Source: Verrucomicrobiota bacterium (lineage in GTDB: Bacteria > Verrucomicrobiota > Verrucomicrobiia > Limisphaerales > JADJPG01). Taken from it: a DNA stretch of 64,000 bases. Below, one piece after another: positions 1 to 10,900 of this stretch; position 1 is the stretch's first letter; each line of letters opens with the position of its first letter. A program made the position numbers and the translations under genes. The stretch is from contig JADJPG010000043.1 of the NCBI GenBank assembly GCA_016713365.1, positions 1 to 64,000 on the forward strand. Reading direction: 5' to 3'. Under the pieces are notes generated by a model. The model was not told where the DNA came from. It did no database searches and was given only the letters and a program-made list of their open reading frames with translations.

Positions 1-113
1 GGCTCCGTCCTCGTGTTCGTCAACGACGAGGACATCCGCTTCCGCAGAACGAACAAACCCCGCTGAAAGACGGCGACGAAATCAGCATCGTCCCCGCATT
101 TGCCGGCGGCTAA
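1..113 (+). CDS. MoaD/ThiS-family sulfur carrier, 5'-truncated and frameshifted copy
   Basis: This is the 3' end of a small ubiquitin-like sulfur carrier whose start lies outside the window. The first frame reads VFVNDEDIRF, and after a one-base slip near position 45-50 the next frame reads TPLKDGDEISIVPAFAGG and stops at 111-113. It matches the C-terminal half of the complete paralogue 50 bp downstream, including the terminal Gly-Gly that is thiocarboxylated in this family. The two genes are therefore a tandem pair. The slip removes a single base relative to the paralogue and may be a consensus error. Confidence 0.7.
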   Translation, partial: LRPRVRQRRGHPLPQNEQTPLKDGDEISIVPAFAGG

Positions 114-163
114 GCAATTCACCACTTGCAGTGGTGAAACACTTCTTTGAGGATACCAACACT

Positions 164-439
164 ATGGCAGTAAAAGTCCGAATCCCGACCCCGCTTCGCA
201 AGCTGACCAACGACCAGGAACTGGTCGAGGTCCAGGCCCAGACCATCAGCGACGCCATTGGCGAATTGCAGACGATGTTCCCTGGCATCAAAGAGCGTCT
301 TGTTGACGAAAGTGGCGCGGTGCGCCGTTTCGTGAATGTCTACGTGAACGAGGAGGACATCCGCTTCCTGCAAAACCAGCAGACCCCGCTCAAGGACGGG
401 GATGAAATCAGCATCATTCCCGCCATCGCCGGCGGCTAG
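164..439 (+). CDS. MoaD/ThiS-family sulfur carrier protein
   Basis: A 91-residue beta-grasp protein ending in PAIAGG. The C-terminal Gly-Gly is the site that is adenylated and thiocarboxylated in MoaD, ThiS and CysO. The start is set at ATG 164 because TGAGGA lies about 10 bases upstream; the open frame extends further 5' without a better start. The sequence most resembles the CysO-like MoaD branch (conserved VNVYVNEEDIRF core), which delivers sulfur for cysteine or methionine synthesis rather than molybdopterin. That assignment is an inference. It follows a damaged paralogue and precedes a NIL-domain gene by 31 bp, a grouping also consistent with sulfur amino-acid assimilation. Confidence 0.85.
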   Translation: MAVKVRIPTPLRKLTNDQELVEVQAQTISDAIGELQTMFPGIKERLVDESGAVRRFVNVYVNEEDIRFLQNQQTPLKDGDEISIIPAIAGG

Positions 440-470
440 GCCGGTTGCGGAGTTCGGAACTCGGAATTTT

Positions 471-761
471 ATGCCCAGCGCGAAGAAGAAGTCCTCCCCG
501 GCGAAGACCGCGGCCAACGGCAGGCAGCACCGCCGCCTGTGGCTCATGTATCCGCCCAAGCTGATCAAGACACCGATCATCTGGGAGTTGAGCCACAAGT
601 TCCCCCTCGTCACCAATGTCCGCCAGGCCAGCGTCACCGATGAGATTGGCATCGTGTGTCTCGAACTCGAAGGCGACCGCGCCCAGATCAAATCCGCCAT
701 CCAGTGGCTGGAAAGAAAGGCATCAACGTGGAACCGGTGGAGATCAACGTGATCGAGCTGA
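471..761 (+). CDS. NIL-domain protein (frameshifted near its 3' end)
   Basis: After a basic, Ala/Lys-rich N-terminus of about 23 residues the protein is a single NIL domain: LWLMYPPKLIKTPIIWEL, then a middle strand around VTNVRQASVTDEIGIV, then a helix around DRAQIKSAIQWLE. The frame slips near 715 and the expected last strand (GINVEPVEINVIE) continues in the next frame to about 760. NIL domains are the C-terminal ligand-sensing domain of MetN-type ABC ATPases and also occur alone or fused to ferredoxins in sulfur metabolism. The location next to two MoaD-like carriers suggests a role in sulfur or methionine assimilation (inference). The real stop is uncertain because of the slip. Confidence 0.7.
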
Positions 762-989
762 CAGTCCCGTCCTCGCTCCGATTCCGCCCGCAGCCAAAGA
801 AGACGGGCGCCGCGCGCCAGGAAAGTTACCAAGCCCCTGCCCTGCGCCGCTCACCGCGGTGCCCATTCTGCGGCGGAACGGCGACTCCCTCATCGCATCC
901 ACTGGCGGCCAAAAGACGGTCCGAGAATTAGTTTGCCCGGGGCGATCCGGACTCGTACAAAGGATCGAACCCAAACCAAAACGACCGTT

Positions 990-1433
990 ATGCAGGACAC
1001 TGTTGACGCGATCCTAAAATTCAAGGGCTCCCGTGTGTGGAGCGTTCCCGGCGAGGCCACGGTCTTTGAGGCCATCCAACTAATGGCAGCGCGCAACATC
1101 GGGGCGCTGGTGGTGCTGCATGGCACGCGCTTGGAGGGCATCTTCACCGAGCGCGATTACACACGGAAGATTGCCCTGCATGGCAAGTCGTCGAAGGACA
1201 CGCTGGTCAGCGACGTCATCTCGCACGAAATCTGCGTGGCCACGCCGGAAAGCACCGTGGACGAGTGCATGCGACTCACGACTGCCAATCGCGTCCGCCA
1301 TTTGCCCGTGCTGCGCGATGACGTGCTCGTGGGATTGGTGTCCATCGGCGATCTGGTCAATTGGATTATCAACGCGCAGAGCGTGGAGATCGACCAACTG
1401 CACCACTACATCTCCGGGCAGTACCCCGGGTGA
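990..1433 (+). CDS. Two-CBS-domain protein
   Basis: A 147-residue stand-alone pair of CBS domains. CBS1 covers roughly residues 10-65 (GEATVFEAIQLMAARNIGAL, then GIFTERDYTRKI). CBS2 covers roughly 75-130 (TPESTVDECMRLTTANRVRH, then GLVSIGDLVNWI). Such pairs form a Bateman module that binds adenosine nucleotides and acts as an energy or redox sensor. No enzymatic domain is fused to it. The start at ATG 990 gives the usual short N-terminus of this family; an upstream in-frame start at 933 would add a low-complexity Thr/Lys stretch and is less likely. It is monocistronic as far as can be seen. The regulatory target cannot be inferred from context. Confidence 0.9.
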   Translation: MQDTVDAILKFKGSRVWSVPGEATVFEAIQLMAARNIGALVVLHGTRLEGIFTERDYTRKIALHGKSSKDTLVSDVISHEICVATPESTVDECMRLTTANRVRHLPVLRDDVLVGLVSIGDLVNWIINAQSVEIDQLHHYISGQYPG

Positions 1434-1547
1434 CGCGGAGCCCACTCCGCCATCCTCTCGGATCGACCGCCGCAGACCGGCGCGGACTGGAAACGGCTTC
1501 AACCAATTCCAAATGCACCGGGCACCGCTTCCGGGTGTGCTGTCGCC

Positions 1548-1649
1548 ATGAACGACAACAACAATCGCGATGCGTGGTGGTTCCACGTGGCGGACGGACT
1601 GGCGAGCGAAGCGCTGGGCTGGCTGGTGTCGCTGATCGCGGAACCCTGA
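1548..1649 (+). CDS. Possible 33-residue protein
   Basis: A short frame opening with MNDNNNRDAWWFHVADGL and ending IAEP before a TGA at 1647-1649. It has an acidic, aromatic N-terminus and a hydrophobic C-terminal segment. I do not recognise it. It lies in the 270-bp gap between the CBS gene and the convergent sulfatase, and has no strong ribosome-binding site. It may be a genuine microprotein, the start of a gene truncated by an indel, or chance. Confidence 0.25.
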   Translation: MNDNNNRDAWWFHVADGLASEALGWLVSLIAEP

Positions 1650-1703
1650 GCGGCCTTTGATGAAGCGCCCCGCCCGTTGCCCCTGCAAATTTCGACCACC
1701 AGT

Positions 1704-3259
1704 TCAGCCGCGAAGTCGCGCGGGGGCATTGGTGGCGGGGCGCGGGTCCACGCCGTTGTCAGGAAGCTCGCGCGCAAATTCATCCCGATCATCGAGTTCG
1801 CGCCGCAGGCGTTGCAGCTCTTTCTTGAGCCCGGCCACGGTGCTGTTCATGGCGGGGTCTTCGTACACGTTGCGCTGCTCGTTCGGATCGCGGGCCAGAT
1901 CGAACAGTTCCCACTGATCCTTTTTCCAGTAGTAGATGAGCTTGTGCGTCTTCGCCGCACGCCGTAGTGAGCCCGCGTATTGTGGTCGCCGGGGTCGTGG
2001 TAATAGCGGTAGTACATGCTCTCGCGCCAAGTCCACGGATGGCGCCCCTTGAGCAGGGGCACCATGCTGCGCCCCTGCATGTCGGCCGGGGTCTTGAGCC
2101 CCGCCAGTTCCATGAAAGTGGGCGCAAAGTCGGCATTGATGATCATTTCGTCCTGGACGGACCCCGGCTTGATGACGCCGGGCCAGCGGACGAGGAACGG
2201 CATCTTGAGGGACGGATCATACATGAAGCGCTTATCGTGCATGCCCATGTCACCGAGGAAGAAGCCCTGATCGCTGGTGTAGATGACGATGGTGTTGTCG
2301 CGCAAACCGTTGGCATCCAGCCAGTCCAGCATGCGGCCCACGTTGTCATCCACAGACTGCACGCACGCGAGATAGTCCTGCATGTAGCGCTGGCATTTCC
2401 ACTGGTTGGAGAGCCTCCCGCGCAGGGTTCCTTGCGGCCATCGATGTCGATCTCAACCTCGGGTGGGTTTGTGATTGAGCCATTGGTTGCGGGCGGGCCC
2501 CTTGAGGTCAGGCGGCGGCACGAGCTTCAAATCACGCCGGGTCAGATCGTCGAAGACCCGCTGCCTGTTCTCGCGCAGGGCGTCCGTGCGCGTGCGGTAG
2601 TCGTCGCGCAAAGTGGCGGGTTCGGGAATGACGCGGTTGGCGAACAGCGCTTTGTGCTTCGCATCCGGCTCCCATGGGCGATGCGGAGCCTTGTGGTGAT
2701 ACATGAGGAAGAAGGGTTGGTCCTTCGGGCGGGCCTTGAGAAAATCCAGACACATGTCGGTGATGATGTCCGACACGTAGCCCGTGACCACCATGCGGCC
2801 GGTCGGTGTGATGAAACCGGGATCGAAATAGAGCCCCTGCCCCCCGAGCACCGCCTAGCGGTCGAACCCGGTCGGATCGCTGCCGAGATGCCACTTGCCA
2901 ATCATGCCCGTGTGGTAGCCGGCGGATTGAAGGTACTTGGCCACGGTGGGCTGGGAACCGTCAAAGCGGTTGAAGACAGGCGTTCCGTTCTTGTGGCTGT
3001 ACTTGCCGGTCAGGATGGTGGCTCGGCTGGGGGTGCAGATGGAATTCACCACAAAGCAGCGATCGAAGCGCATGCCTTCCTTGGCAATACGATCAAGGGC
3101 CGGGGTCTGGTTCATCACGCTGCCGTAGGCGCTGATGGCATGAGCGGCGTGGTCATCCGTCATGATGAACAGGATGTTCGGCCGGGATGGTGCCGCTTGA
3201 ATCACCAGGGAGCCCAAGGCCAAAGCCAGGGCGACGAGCGGGGAAAACAGGGATTTCAC
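1704..3259 (-). CDS. S1-family sulfatase, secreted (frameshifted)
   Basis: Arylsulfatase-type enzyme that hydrolyses sulfate esters, probably on polysaccharides. Reading down from 3259, a GTG start gives a clear signal peptide (MKSLFSPLVALALALGS, cleavage near IQA-AP). An alternative in-frame start at 3340 would add 27 residues. Catalytic features visible are MTDDHA (metal ligands), ICTPSRATILTGKY (the C-x-P-S-R motif whose Cys becomes formylglycine), GKWHLG, and SDQGFFLGDMG further down. The C-terminal end reads LFDLARDPNEQRNVY, typical of the family. The frame breaks near 2853, 2390-2450 and 1960. All four pieces are collinear, so this is one gene of about 510 residues with indels rather than several genes. 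Substrate is unknown. It would need a formylglycine-generating enzyme; the SUMF1-like protein at 18.1 kb lacks the residues for that. Confidence 0.85.
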
Positions 3260-3303
3260 GCCGGGGAGATTCGGCAATCCTCCAAGGCTGTCGAGAAAAA
3301 GAG

Positions 3304-3330
3304 AAAGGCCGGACAACAGGTCCGGCCTTT
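3304..3330. terminator. Hairpin between sulfatase and comEC
   Basis: An 11-bp perfect stem, AAAGGCCGGAC at 3304-3314 and GTCCGGCCTTT at 3320-3330, with a 5-base loop. The plus strand continues with TTTTC-type sequence and the minus strand with TTTCTCTTTTTC, so it could act in either direction. It lies in the divergent gap between the sulfatase and comEC starts, an odd position for a terminator. An RNA leader structure or insulator is possible. Confidence 0.55.
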
Positions 3331-3498
3331 TCACACACACGCTGCACTGAGGACAAATGCAGCAACAACGGAATCAACTTAACGGAAGCCCCGCGCCGCA
3401 ACAGTCCCCACTACTGGGGACACCGTCCCCAGGCCGGAGACGTCCCGTCGGTAGGCTGGACAGCGGGCGGGGTGCGTGGGAATCCTCGGCGCACAGCC

Positions 3499-5903
3499 AT
3501 GAAACAGCCGCTCATCCTCGTGGCACTCGGCTACGGTGCCGGCGTGCTGACTGGGCACTTGGTGGAGGCCCCGCTGGCCGGAGCCTTCCCGGTCGCGCTC
3601 GCCCTGACGCTGGTGGCGCTGGGATCAGAAATGGCTCCGACCGTGGCTGCTGCCGGCCTGCTCTTTCTCCTCGGCTGGATCAACCTCGGCACGCGCACCG
3701 CCGTCGTGTCCCCATACGACCTGCGCCTGCTGCTCAACGAACCGCGATTGGTCACCGTCCGGGCCCGCGTGGTGGAGACCCCCACGGAGAAGGTCAGCCA
3801 GCACGGTGACAAGGAGAAGTGGCGCACGCTGGCCACGCTGGATGTCAGTCAGCTTCGCGGTGCCCGCGGCGATTGGCAGCCTGCCTTCGGACGCATCATC
3901 TGCCGCACCGCGGGCCTCCTGAATTCCAACATCGTGGCCGGCCAGCGCGTGGAGGTCACCGGTGTCGCGCAGCAACCCGAACCACCACTGGTGGCCGGGA
4001 CATTCGACTACCGTCGTCATCTGGAACTCCAAGGTGTGTACCATGAACTGCGCGTGGAATCGGCCCGCGACTGGCGGCTGCCCGGCCTGCCGCAACCGCC
4101 CACCATCGCGGAACGGTTTCGCGTGTGGGGCCAGCGAACCCTGGCCCATGGACTGCCTTACCAAGACGAGCCACTGCGCCTGCAATGGGCCATGCTGCTC
4201 GGCTGGGAAACGGCCCTGACCACGGAAGTCTCCGAGCCCTTCATGCGATCGGGAACAATGCACATCTTCGCCATCAGCGGACTGCACATTGCGCTCATTG
4301 CCGGCATCTTTGTGGCGCTGCTGCGGGCGCTGGCCCTGCCGCGAATCTGGTGCGGCGTGCTGGTGATACCCGTGCTGTGGTTCTACACCGCCGCCACCGG
4401 CTGGCAGGCTTCGGCCATCCGCTCCACGGTGATGATGTCCGTGATCCTGCTGGGCTGGTCGATGGCGCGTCCGGCCAGCCTGTTGAATTCGCTGGCGGTG
4501 GCAGCGTGCCTGATTCTGGTCTGGCAGCCGGAGCAACTGTTCCAAGCCGGCTTTCAACTGTCGTTCTTCGTGGTGTTGGGCATCGCGCTGCTGTCGCCGC
4601 CCATCGAGAAGTTCCGCGTGCGGATGTTCCAGCTCGATCCACTGGTGCCGTACGCCTTGCGGCCCTGGTGGCAAAAGCCGGAGCGCGCGGTGGGTGCTGG
4701 TGTGGAAGGCGTTTGCCACGTCACTCGCGGCGTTCATCGGATCCGTCCCGCTCATCGCGCACTACTTTCACCTCTTCACCCCGGGCAGCCTGCTGGCGAA
4801 TCTCGTCGTGGTTCCGGCAAGCACCCTGGCGCTGATCAGTGGCCTGGGCGCGCTGGTCACGGGCGAGTTCATTCCGATCGCCACGGAACTGTTCAACCAC
4901 AGCGGATGGTTCTGCATGCGCGCCATGATGTGGCTGAGTCACACCGCGTCCACGCTGCCCGCCGCGTGGTGTCGTATGTCGGCGCCCGGCCCGCTGCTTT
5001 CACACTGTATTACGGCGCGCTGCTCGCGGCGTGTGCGGGCTGGTTTCAACACCGGGTTCGGCGCCGGCTCGCCGTGGGCGGCATCGTCGCGCTGGCGGCG
5101 ACTTGGAGTTTCATGGCACAGCGAGCACGCGGGGCATCACCTCACGGCGGTGCCGCTGGATGCGGGACACGCCGTGTGGGTGGAGCCACGCCGGGGCGAC
5201 GAGTGGCTTTTGACAGCGGCAACGCGGGGACTTTCGCCTTCACTCTGAAGCCCTTTCTGCAATCGCAGGGCGTGAATGTGATTCCGCATTTCATGCTGAC
5301 GGCGGGTGAGGCCCGGCAGATCGGCGGCACCGAGGCACTGCTGGAACTGTTCCCGGCGCGACGGGCGTGGAGTTCCCCCAACAGTTCACGCTCGCCCAGC
5401 TACGTCGCGGCTCTCTCCGCGCTGGAGCGCACGTCACGACTGTCCCGCTCCGCCACGAACGGAGCCACTCTGGGCCCATGGGACATACTCCACCCGCAGC
5501 ACGGCGAGGACTTCCGCGCCGCGGACGACGATGCCGTGGTCGCACTCGGGGAATTTGACGGCGTGCGTGTGCTGCTCGCGGCCAACCTCGGCAAGGCGGG
5601 GCAGAACGCCCTGCTGGCGCGACATCCGAAGGTTCAGGCGGATATTGTCATCGCCGGCTGGCCGGGTCAGGGCGAACCACTGGCGCCGGAATGGATCGCG
5701 GCGCTGGCCCCAAAGCTGATCGTGCTGATGGATGCAGGACGCCCAGTTCCAACCGCCACAGCCCGGGCTCTGGAACAGCGGCTGCGCCGCAGCGGAGCCA
5801 CCGTGCTGTCCGCCCGCGACACAGGGTCGGTCAACCTGCGCCTTCAGGCCGGGCGCTGGCGCATCCGCACGACGAGGCATCCGGATTGGTTCAACACGAG
5901 TGA
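3499..5903 (+). CDS. comEC: ComEC/Rec2-family DNA-uptake channel with degenerate C-terminal domain (frameshifted)
   Basis: Inner-membrane competence protein. Start at ATG 3499 gives MKQPLILVALGYGAGVLTG as first membrane segment. The N-terminal DUF4131 OB-like domain follows (residues about 60-200, with GTFDYRRHLELQGVY), then the polytopic competence domain with the signature SGLHIALIAGIFVALL and RSTVMMSVILLGWSMARP. The frame slips near 4690, 4965 and 5200. The C-terminal region aligns to the metallo-beta-lactamase domain (WLLDSGNAGTF, then GVNVIPHFMLTAGEARQIGG), but where the family has THPHADHIGG this protein has TAGEARQIGG, so the metal ligands are gone. The 3' end is uncertain. A stop at 5901-5903 in a neighbouring frame is the best choice because the convergent CotH gene ends at 5924. 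Confidence 0.85.
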
Positions 5904-5923
5904 GGTCCCCCTCGCGCCCGCTC

Positions 5924-7553
5924 TCAGGGCGCTGCCGGGCTCGGTTCCTTCGCTTTCGTCCCGGAGTCGGCGCCGTCCTTCAGCCGCGTCAACCGAAGCG
6001 TCTCGGAATCAAATAGCGCCCGGCTGGCCAGGCCGGAATAGGTGCAGACAAGTTCAACGTAGCGTTTGTCCTCGACCACGAAATCGTGAATCAGGTCCTG
6101 CGCCTTGTCGCCCACCGTGATCTCCGGCCGGGCGGAAGTTTCCGAGGTGTGCAATGCCGCCACGCCATCGCGAATCTGGTTGCGCCCGCCGGTTTCCTCC
6201 AGAGTCACGTTCCCTTGGAAGCGGTATCGCCCCGGCTCCAGCAACACGACCGCGCGCCATGAGCCCTTGGCGACGGACTTGGTGCTGCTCACCTGCAACT
6301 GACTGCTCCGCGGCCCGGCCTTGGTAAAGGTGGGGCTGCCGGTATCCCGGCGCGATTCCCAGCGCTCCGCCGTCATGGGCCACGTGCCGCCGGGCGGCAG
6401 CACAGTCTTGAGCCGGGCTAGTTGCACTCCCACATAGGCGTGACGCTGCGGGATGCGCTCCAGCAGTCGCTCCACTGCGGTCCGGTTGGTCCGGAACACG
6501 CCGGCTTCGCCGTCCTCAAGATGGGGCTGCAGGAGCGCGGCCAGTTCGTTCACGCGATTGGTCAGCGCGGCCACATCGTAAACCTTGGCGTGCAACTGCT
6601 CCATGCGCGCCAGGTAGCGACGCCGCCCCTCCTGCGTCTCCAAGACGGCCGCCGCGACGAGGCCGCGCATCTGGGGCATGACAAAAATCTCCGCCGAACC
6701 GCCCCGCACGCCGAAGCGCTGATCCATGCCATGGGGCATGAACACCAGCCGGTCCTGCGCGCGGTCGTGAAAGACGCGGAAGTTGTTCTGGTTCCGACAA
6801 TACCCGTCCCAGTGGCTGATCAGAATCTCCATGGCGATGAAGGTCATGAACCGATCCACATCCAGCGTGCGCTCCAGGGCCGACCAGCGCCGGCCGTGGT
6901 CCGACTCATTCATGGCCTCGACCAGGGCGGCGAGCGCACTGCGGTCCTCGGGCTCGCGGCCGGACTTTACCTCCATGGCCTCCGTGACTTCCTTCCCGCC
7001 GGGGCCGCGCTCGTAAAAGTTCCCGCTGACGTCGGCGAAGTGCCGCTTGAGGAACTGCTTGTTCCACCCCTCCACCAGTATAGACGCCAAGCGCGCGGCC
7101 GTTCAACGACACCGTGGCATGCGCCACCTCGGCACCGGCACGCCCGCCTCAAGGAACATCGGCCGCCCCAGCGCCTCGCACAGGAAGCTCGCATCATGCA
7201 CCGAGTTGTTGAGGCTGAACTTCTCCAGGCCATGGAAACGCTGCTTCTCATCCACCTGATCGAAGTTGAGCGTGAAGTTCGGCTTGAGGTCCACCCCGCG
7301 AAAGCTCCCGCTGCCCTTCAGGTGCAACATCACGTCGCGATAGACGTTCCCGCCCTCCGCACCACGGCGACCACGTTGCTTCGCCCAGGTTGGTCGAGGT
7401 GCGGCGCTTCTCATTGCGCAGGATTTCGATGTCTTCCTCGGCGACTTCGATCTGCACGGACAACACCCGACCGCCCGAGAACAGCGCATCAGACTGGGCG
7501 GCCCCCTTGTCCCTGGCCATCGCCCCGTGGAGGCAGAGGAGCCAGACGAGCAT
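5924..7553 (-). CDS. CotH-kinase family protein, secreted (frameshifted)
   Basis: The start is taken at ATG 7553 (MLVWLLCLHGAMA, a short signal peptide). The mature protein begins with SVQIEVAEEDIEILRNEKR, the usual N-terminal CotH strand, continues LNFDQVDEKQRFHGLEKFSL and LNNSVHDASFLCEALGRPMF, and contains the kinase-like core HWDGYCRNQNNFRVFHD and RLVFMPHGMDQRFG, the latter matching the conserved P-x-x-x-D metal-binding loop. CotH proteins are atypical protein kinases first known from Bacillus spore coats; secreted versions are common in Verrucomicrobia and Planctomycetes. About 150 C-terminal residues form a separate beta-rich region of unknown role. The frame slips near 7390, 7130 and 7090. 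The pieces are collinear, so this is one gene of about 540 residues. Confidence 0.85.
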
Positions 7554-7905
7554 CCCGACCCACCACGCGCGCTCCCGACGCGGGACCAGCGAAACGAGAT
7601 GCCGGAGGGAGGGAGAAAGCCTGAGGGGAAGCGCCAGTCCGTGCCTCTCTCTTCCAGAGGATCGCCCAGCATGGCCGCGCCTGATGCTCGCGATGCGACG
7701 ATAGTGATACGCGCCTCGCGGCAGTTCAATGGTTCTTTCCCGCCGTGGGATTGCCCGCATGGCCCCGCGAAAAAGTCCACGCCCGACCGGACCTTGGCTT
7801 GAGAATTGCCTACCAACGCGCTTAAGTCAGTTGTGCGACTTCCCGGCGATGGCGTTTGCAAGACGGCTCACGCCCCGCATCGGAAGCCGCACCACCCAAA
7901 CAAAC
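7554..7905. other. Divergent intergenic region between CotH and RHS genes
   Basis: 352 bp between two divergent starts. Open frames exist on both strands because of the high GC content, but none looks like a protein family. It presumably carries promoters for both genes. I cannot point to clear -35/-10 pairs, and see no repeat or hairpin worth naming. Confidence 0.4.
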
Positions 7906-10900
7906 ATGAACACTGTGTTGCCCTTGCTCACGGACCGCGCGTGGCGCGCTTCGGTCCCCGCCCTGGCCCTCCTGCTGGCCTCGACCACTATTTCATTGCA
8001 GGCCGATGCGCCGCTTGCCCCACTGTCATCCGTCCGACCGGCACGGATGCGGAGAACCGCGAGACCTTCAGCATCGAATGGAACGCCGCTTCCAATCTCC
8101 TATGCCCGCATCGAAACGCGGAGCGGCTTTGAATCAACACCACCTGGACGCCCTACGATGTAGTCCGCCCCGGCGATGCCCGCGGTTCCTACTCCATCTC
8201 CGGCGCCAACCACACTCTTGAGTCCGTGACGGCCGCCCGGCGCGGATTCTTTCGCGTCCTCGAGCCGCAGACGGAGATTTTCCAAATTGAGCCGGCCGTG
8301 CTCGGGACGAATGGCGGCACGGTGAATCTCTTCGGGCAATGCTTCAGCACGAACTTCACCGTGCGCGTCGGCGGTCTCGTCCTCTCGCCCAACGTGCTGC
8401 AACCAGGTTCCGCCTACTCCTTCACCCTCGCGCCCGGCGCCCTTGGCGAAGGCTTTCACGATGTGGAAATCCTCGACGGCACAAACGTGTTGGCCCTGGC
8501 GGCGGAGCGCTTCTCCATCAGCACCCAGCCCAACCCGCTCGGCGAAGGCTCCGGGAGCTTCGCCCGGCTGCTGGAAGTGCCGGAGGAACCGTTTGCCAGC
8601 CCCGTCGCCGGACCTGCTCTTCCTGAAGGCCAAGGAGAAGGCCAATCGCACCAGATGCGGTTCCAACCTCCGCACCATGCCCTCCGGCGAAGTCATCCTT
8701 GAGGAAGTGGACCTCGTCATCCCGGGCCGCGGGCTCGACTTCATCTGGGCGCGCACCTACCGCTCGCGCACCGGCCCCGCCACCACCATGGGCCAGGGCT
8801 GGAGCCACTCCTACGACATCCGCTGCGCGGTGGACACCGCCGGCAACGTCGGCGTCCGCGACGGCACGGGACGCGCCGACAGTACTCGCCCAGGCCGATG
8901 GCGGTTACGGCGGATGAATTGTTCAACGTCGGCTCGTTCAGCAACGGCGTGTTCACCCTCAAGTTTCCCGACACCGGCGTGTGGGAATTCCACTCGCTCA
9001 GCAACACGGTGCCCCGGGGCGCATCGCGCGCATTGCCGACCGCCATGGCAATCAGCTCTCCTTCACCTACGACACCTCCCATCGCCTCACGGAAATCATC
9101 GACACGCTCGGACGCACCAATCGCCTCGGCTACGATCCCGTCGGCCGCGTCCGCACCCTCACCGATTTCAGCGGACGCACTTTCACCTACACCTACTACC
9201 GCGAGCAGGATGCCGGCGGGTCGGAAGGCGACCTCCAGAGTTGCACCACGCCGCCCGTCGTGGGCACGCCGAACACGAATGACTTCCCGCTCGGAAAGAC
9301 CACCGCTTACACCTACTCCGAGGGATTCCCCGATGCGCGTCTGAACCGCAACCTGCTCTCCCTCACCGACGCCAAAAACCAGGTCTGCGTCTCGTTGTCC
9401 TATCACCCAACCATCGACCCGGCGGATGTGAACTACGATCGCGTGGCGGCCGTGCAGCGCGGCGTGAACCCGCCGGCCCCTGCCACCTACGTGCCGCAAA
9501 CGCCGGCCGCGAGCAATCGCTGGGCAGTGCTCAAAGTGCTCTGTAACGACCCCGTCGGCAATGTGACCATCGACTGGTTTGACTCCCTGAACCGGAACAT
9601 CATCCACCGCGATCTCGCCGCCCGCGCCACGGCCGGCACGCCGCTCACGGAGAGCACCCTGCCGATCGTGAAGTTGCGCGACTCCGACCCCGACTACTGG
9701 GAAACAACCTACGAATGGACGCCGGACTCGCTTTGCTCGCGCGTCACCTACCCGGGCAGCAACAGCGTCGAGATCGTTCATCAGCGCGCGGCCTGCCACA
9801 ACTCCAGCCGCAGCAACAAGACGAGCCGGCACAGCGACGGCAACCCCATCGTCGTCCACGCCGTGTCGCGCCGTGTCATCGGCCCGGACATGGAGCCCGA
9901 TCTGCTGACCCTGCGCGCGACCTTCCATCAGGAGTTCGGTCCCTCGCGCCCCCAGCGACGCACCGGCCGCACCTACCAGAACCAAACCGACAAGGACATC
10001 ATCAGCCGCCACATTCAGTTGCCGGACGACCAGAGTGGGGATGTGATCATTGCCGCCGACTTTCCCGGCAGCGGCATCAACGAGAAAACGCCGGACACCT
10101 GGCTGCACTTCGCGACGCGCGTCGTGGATTCGCGGGGCAGTGTCACCGAGTGCCTATGCGGCTCGGAGGGCACCCGCATCCGCGTCACCCGCTCCGGGCC
10201 TCGGCGTTCAAGGTGTGGCCAGCCCCGTCACCGAATTCGAGGCGACGCCTTTGGCCAGTTGACCGCCTGCGTGCTGGCGGCCGATGCCACCGGCCATCGC
10301 CGCCGCGATGAACTGGCCTGGAACAACGGCCGCATCACCCAGGTCACGCAGGACACCACCGCCTCGGCGCACGTTCTGCAGATTGTCCGCGACGGGCTGG
10401 GCCGCCCATCGAGACCGTGGACCGAAGGGCAACACCAACCAGTTCATCCCCAACGCGCTCGATCAGGTGATGAAGAAGTCATCCATCATCCACTGCGCCG
10501 GCTGCTCGGCCATCACCGAGGAATTCAGCTACGACGCCAACGACAACCTGGTGCGCCTGGAACTCTCCAATCAGGATTACACCGGCGCGCTCGACACGAA
10601 CAACCCTTCCTGGACCACGCTCTACACTTACGATCTGCTCAACCGCCGGACGCTGCTCGCGCACGAGTTGACCCACATCGCGCAGCAACGCTTCGCCACG
10701 AACCGGCTCGTGTACGACGCGAACGACAACGTCATCGAGGAACACTCGCCGGAGGCGGTGAGCGGCGCGCAGATCGCGAACTACGTGGCCTGCACCTACG
10801 ACACCCGCGACCGGCTCTTCACGCGCACCCGCGCGCCGGGCACGGGCGTTTCGTCTACCGACACCTTCGACTATGACGAAAGCGGCAATCGTCCGCGCCG

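Noticed and set aside
1967..3382. 471-residue open frame on the plus strand across the sulfatase
   Set aside because: It runs antisense to a sulfatase with clear catalytic motifs and has His/Val-rich, family-free sequence, the usual shadow in GC-rich DNA.
8741..10108. 455-residue open frame on the minus strand inside the RHS gene
   Set aside because: Antisense shadow. The plus strand has YD repeats throughout.
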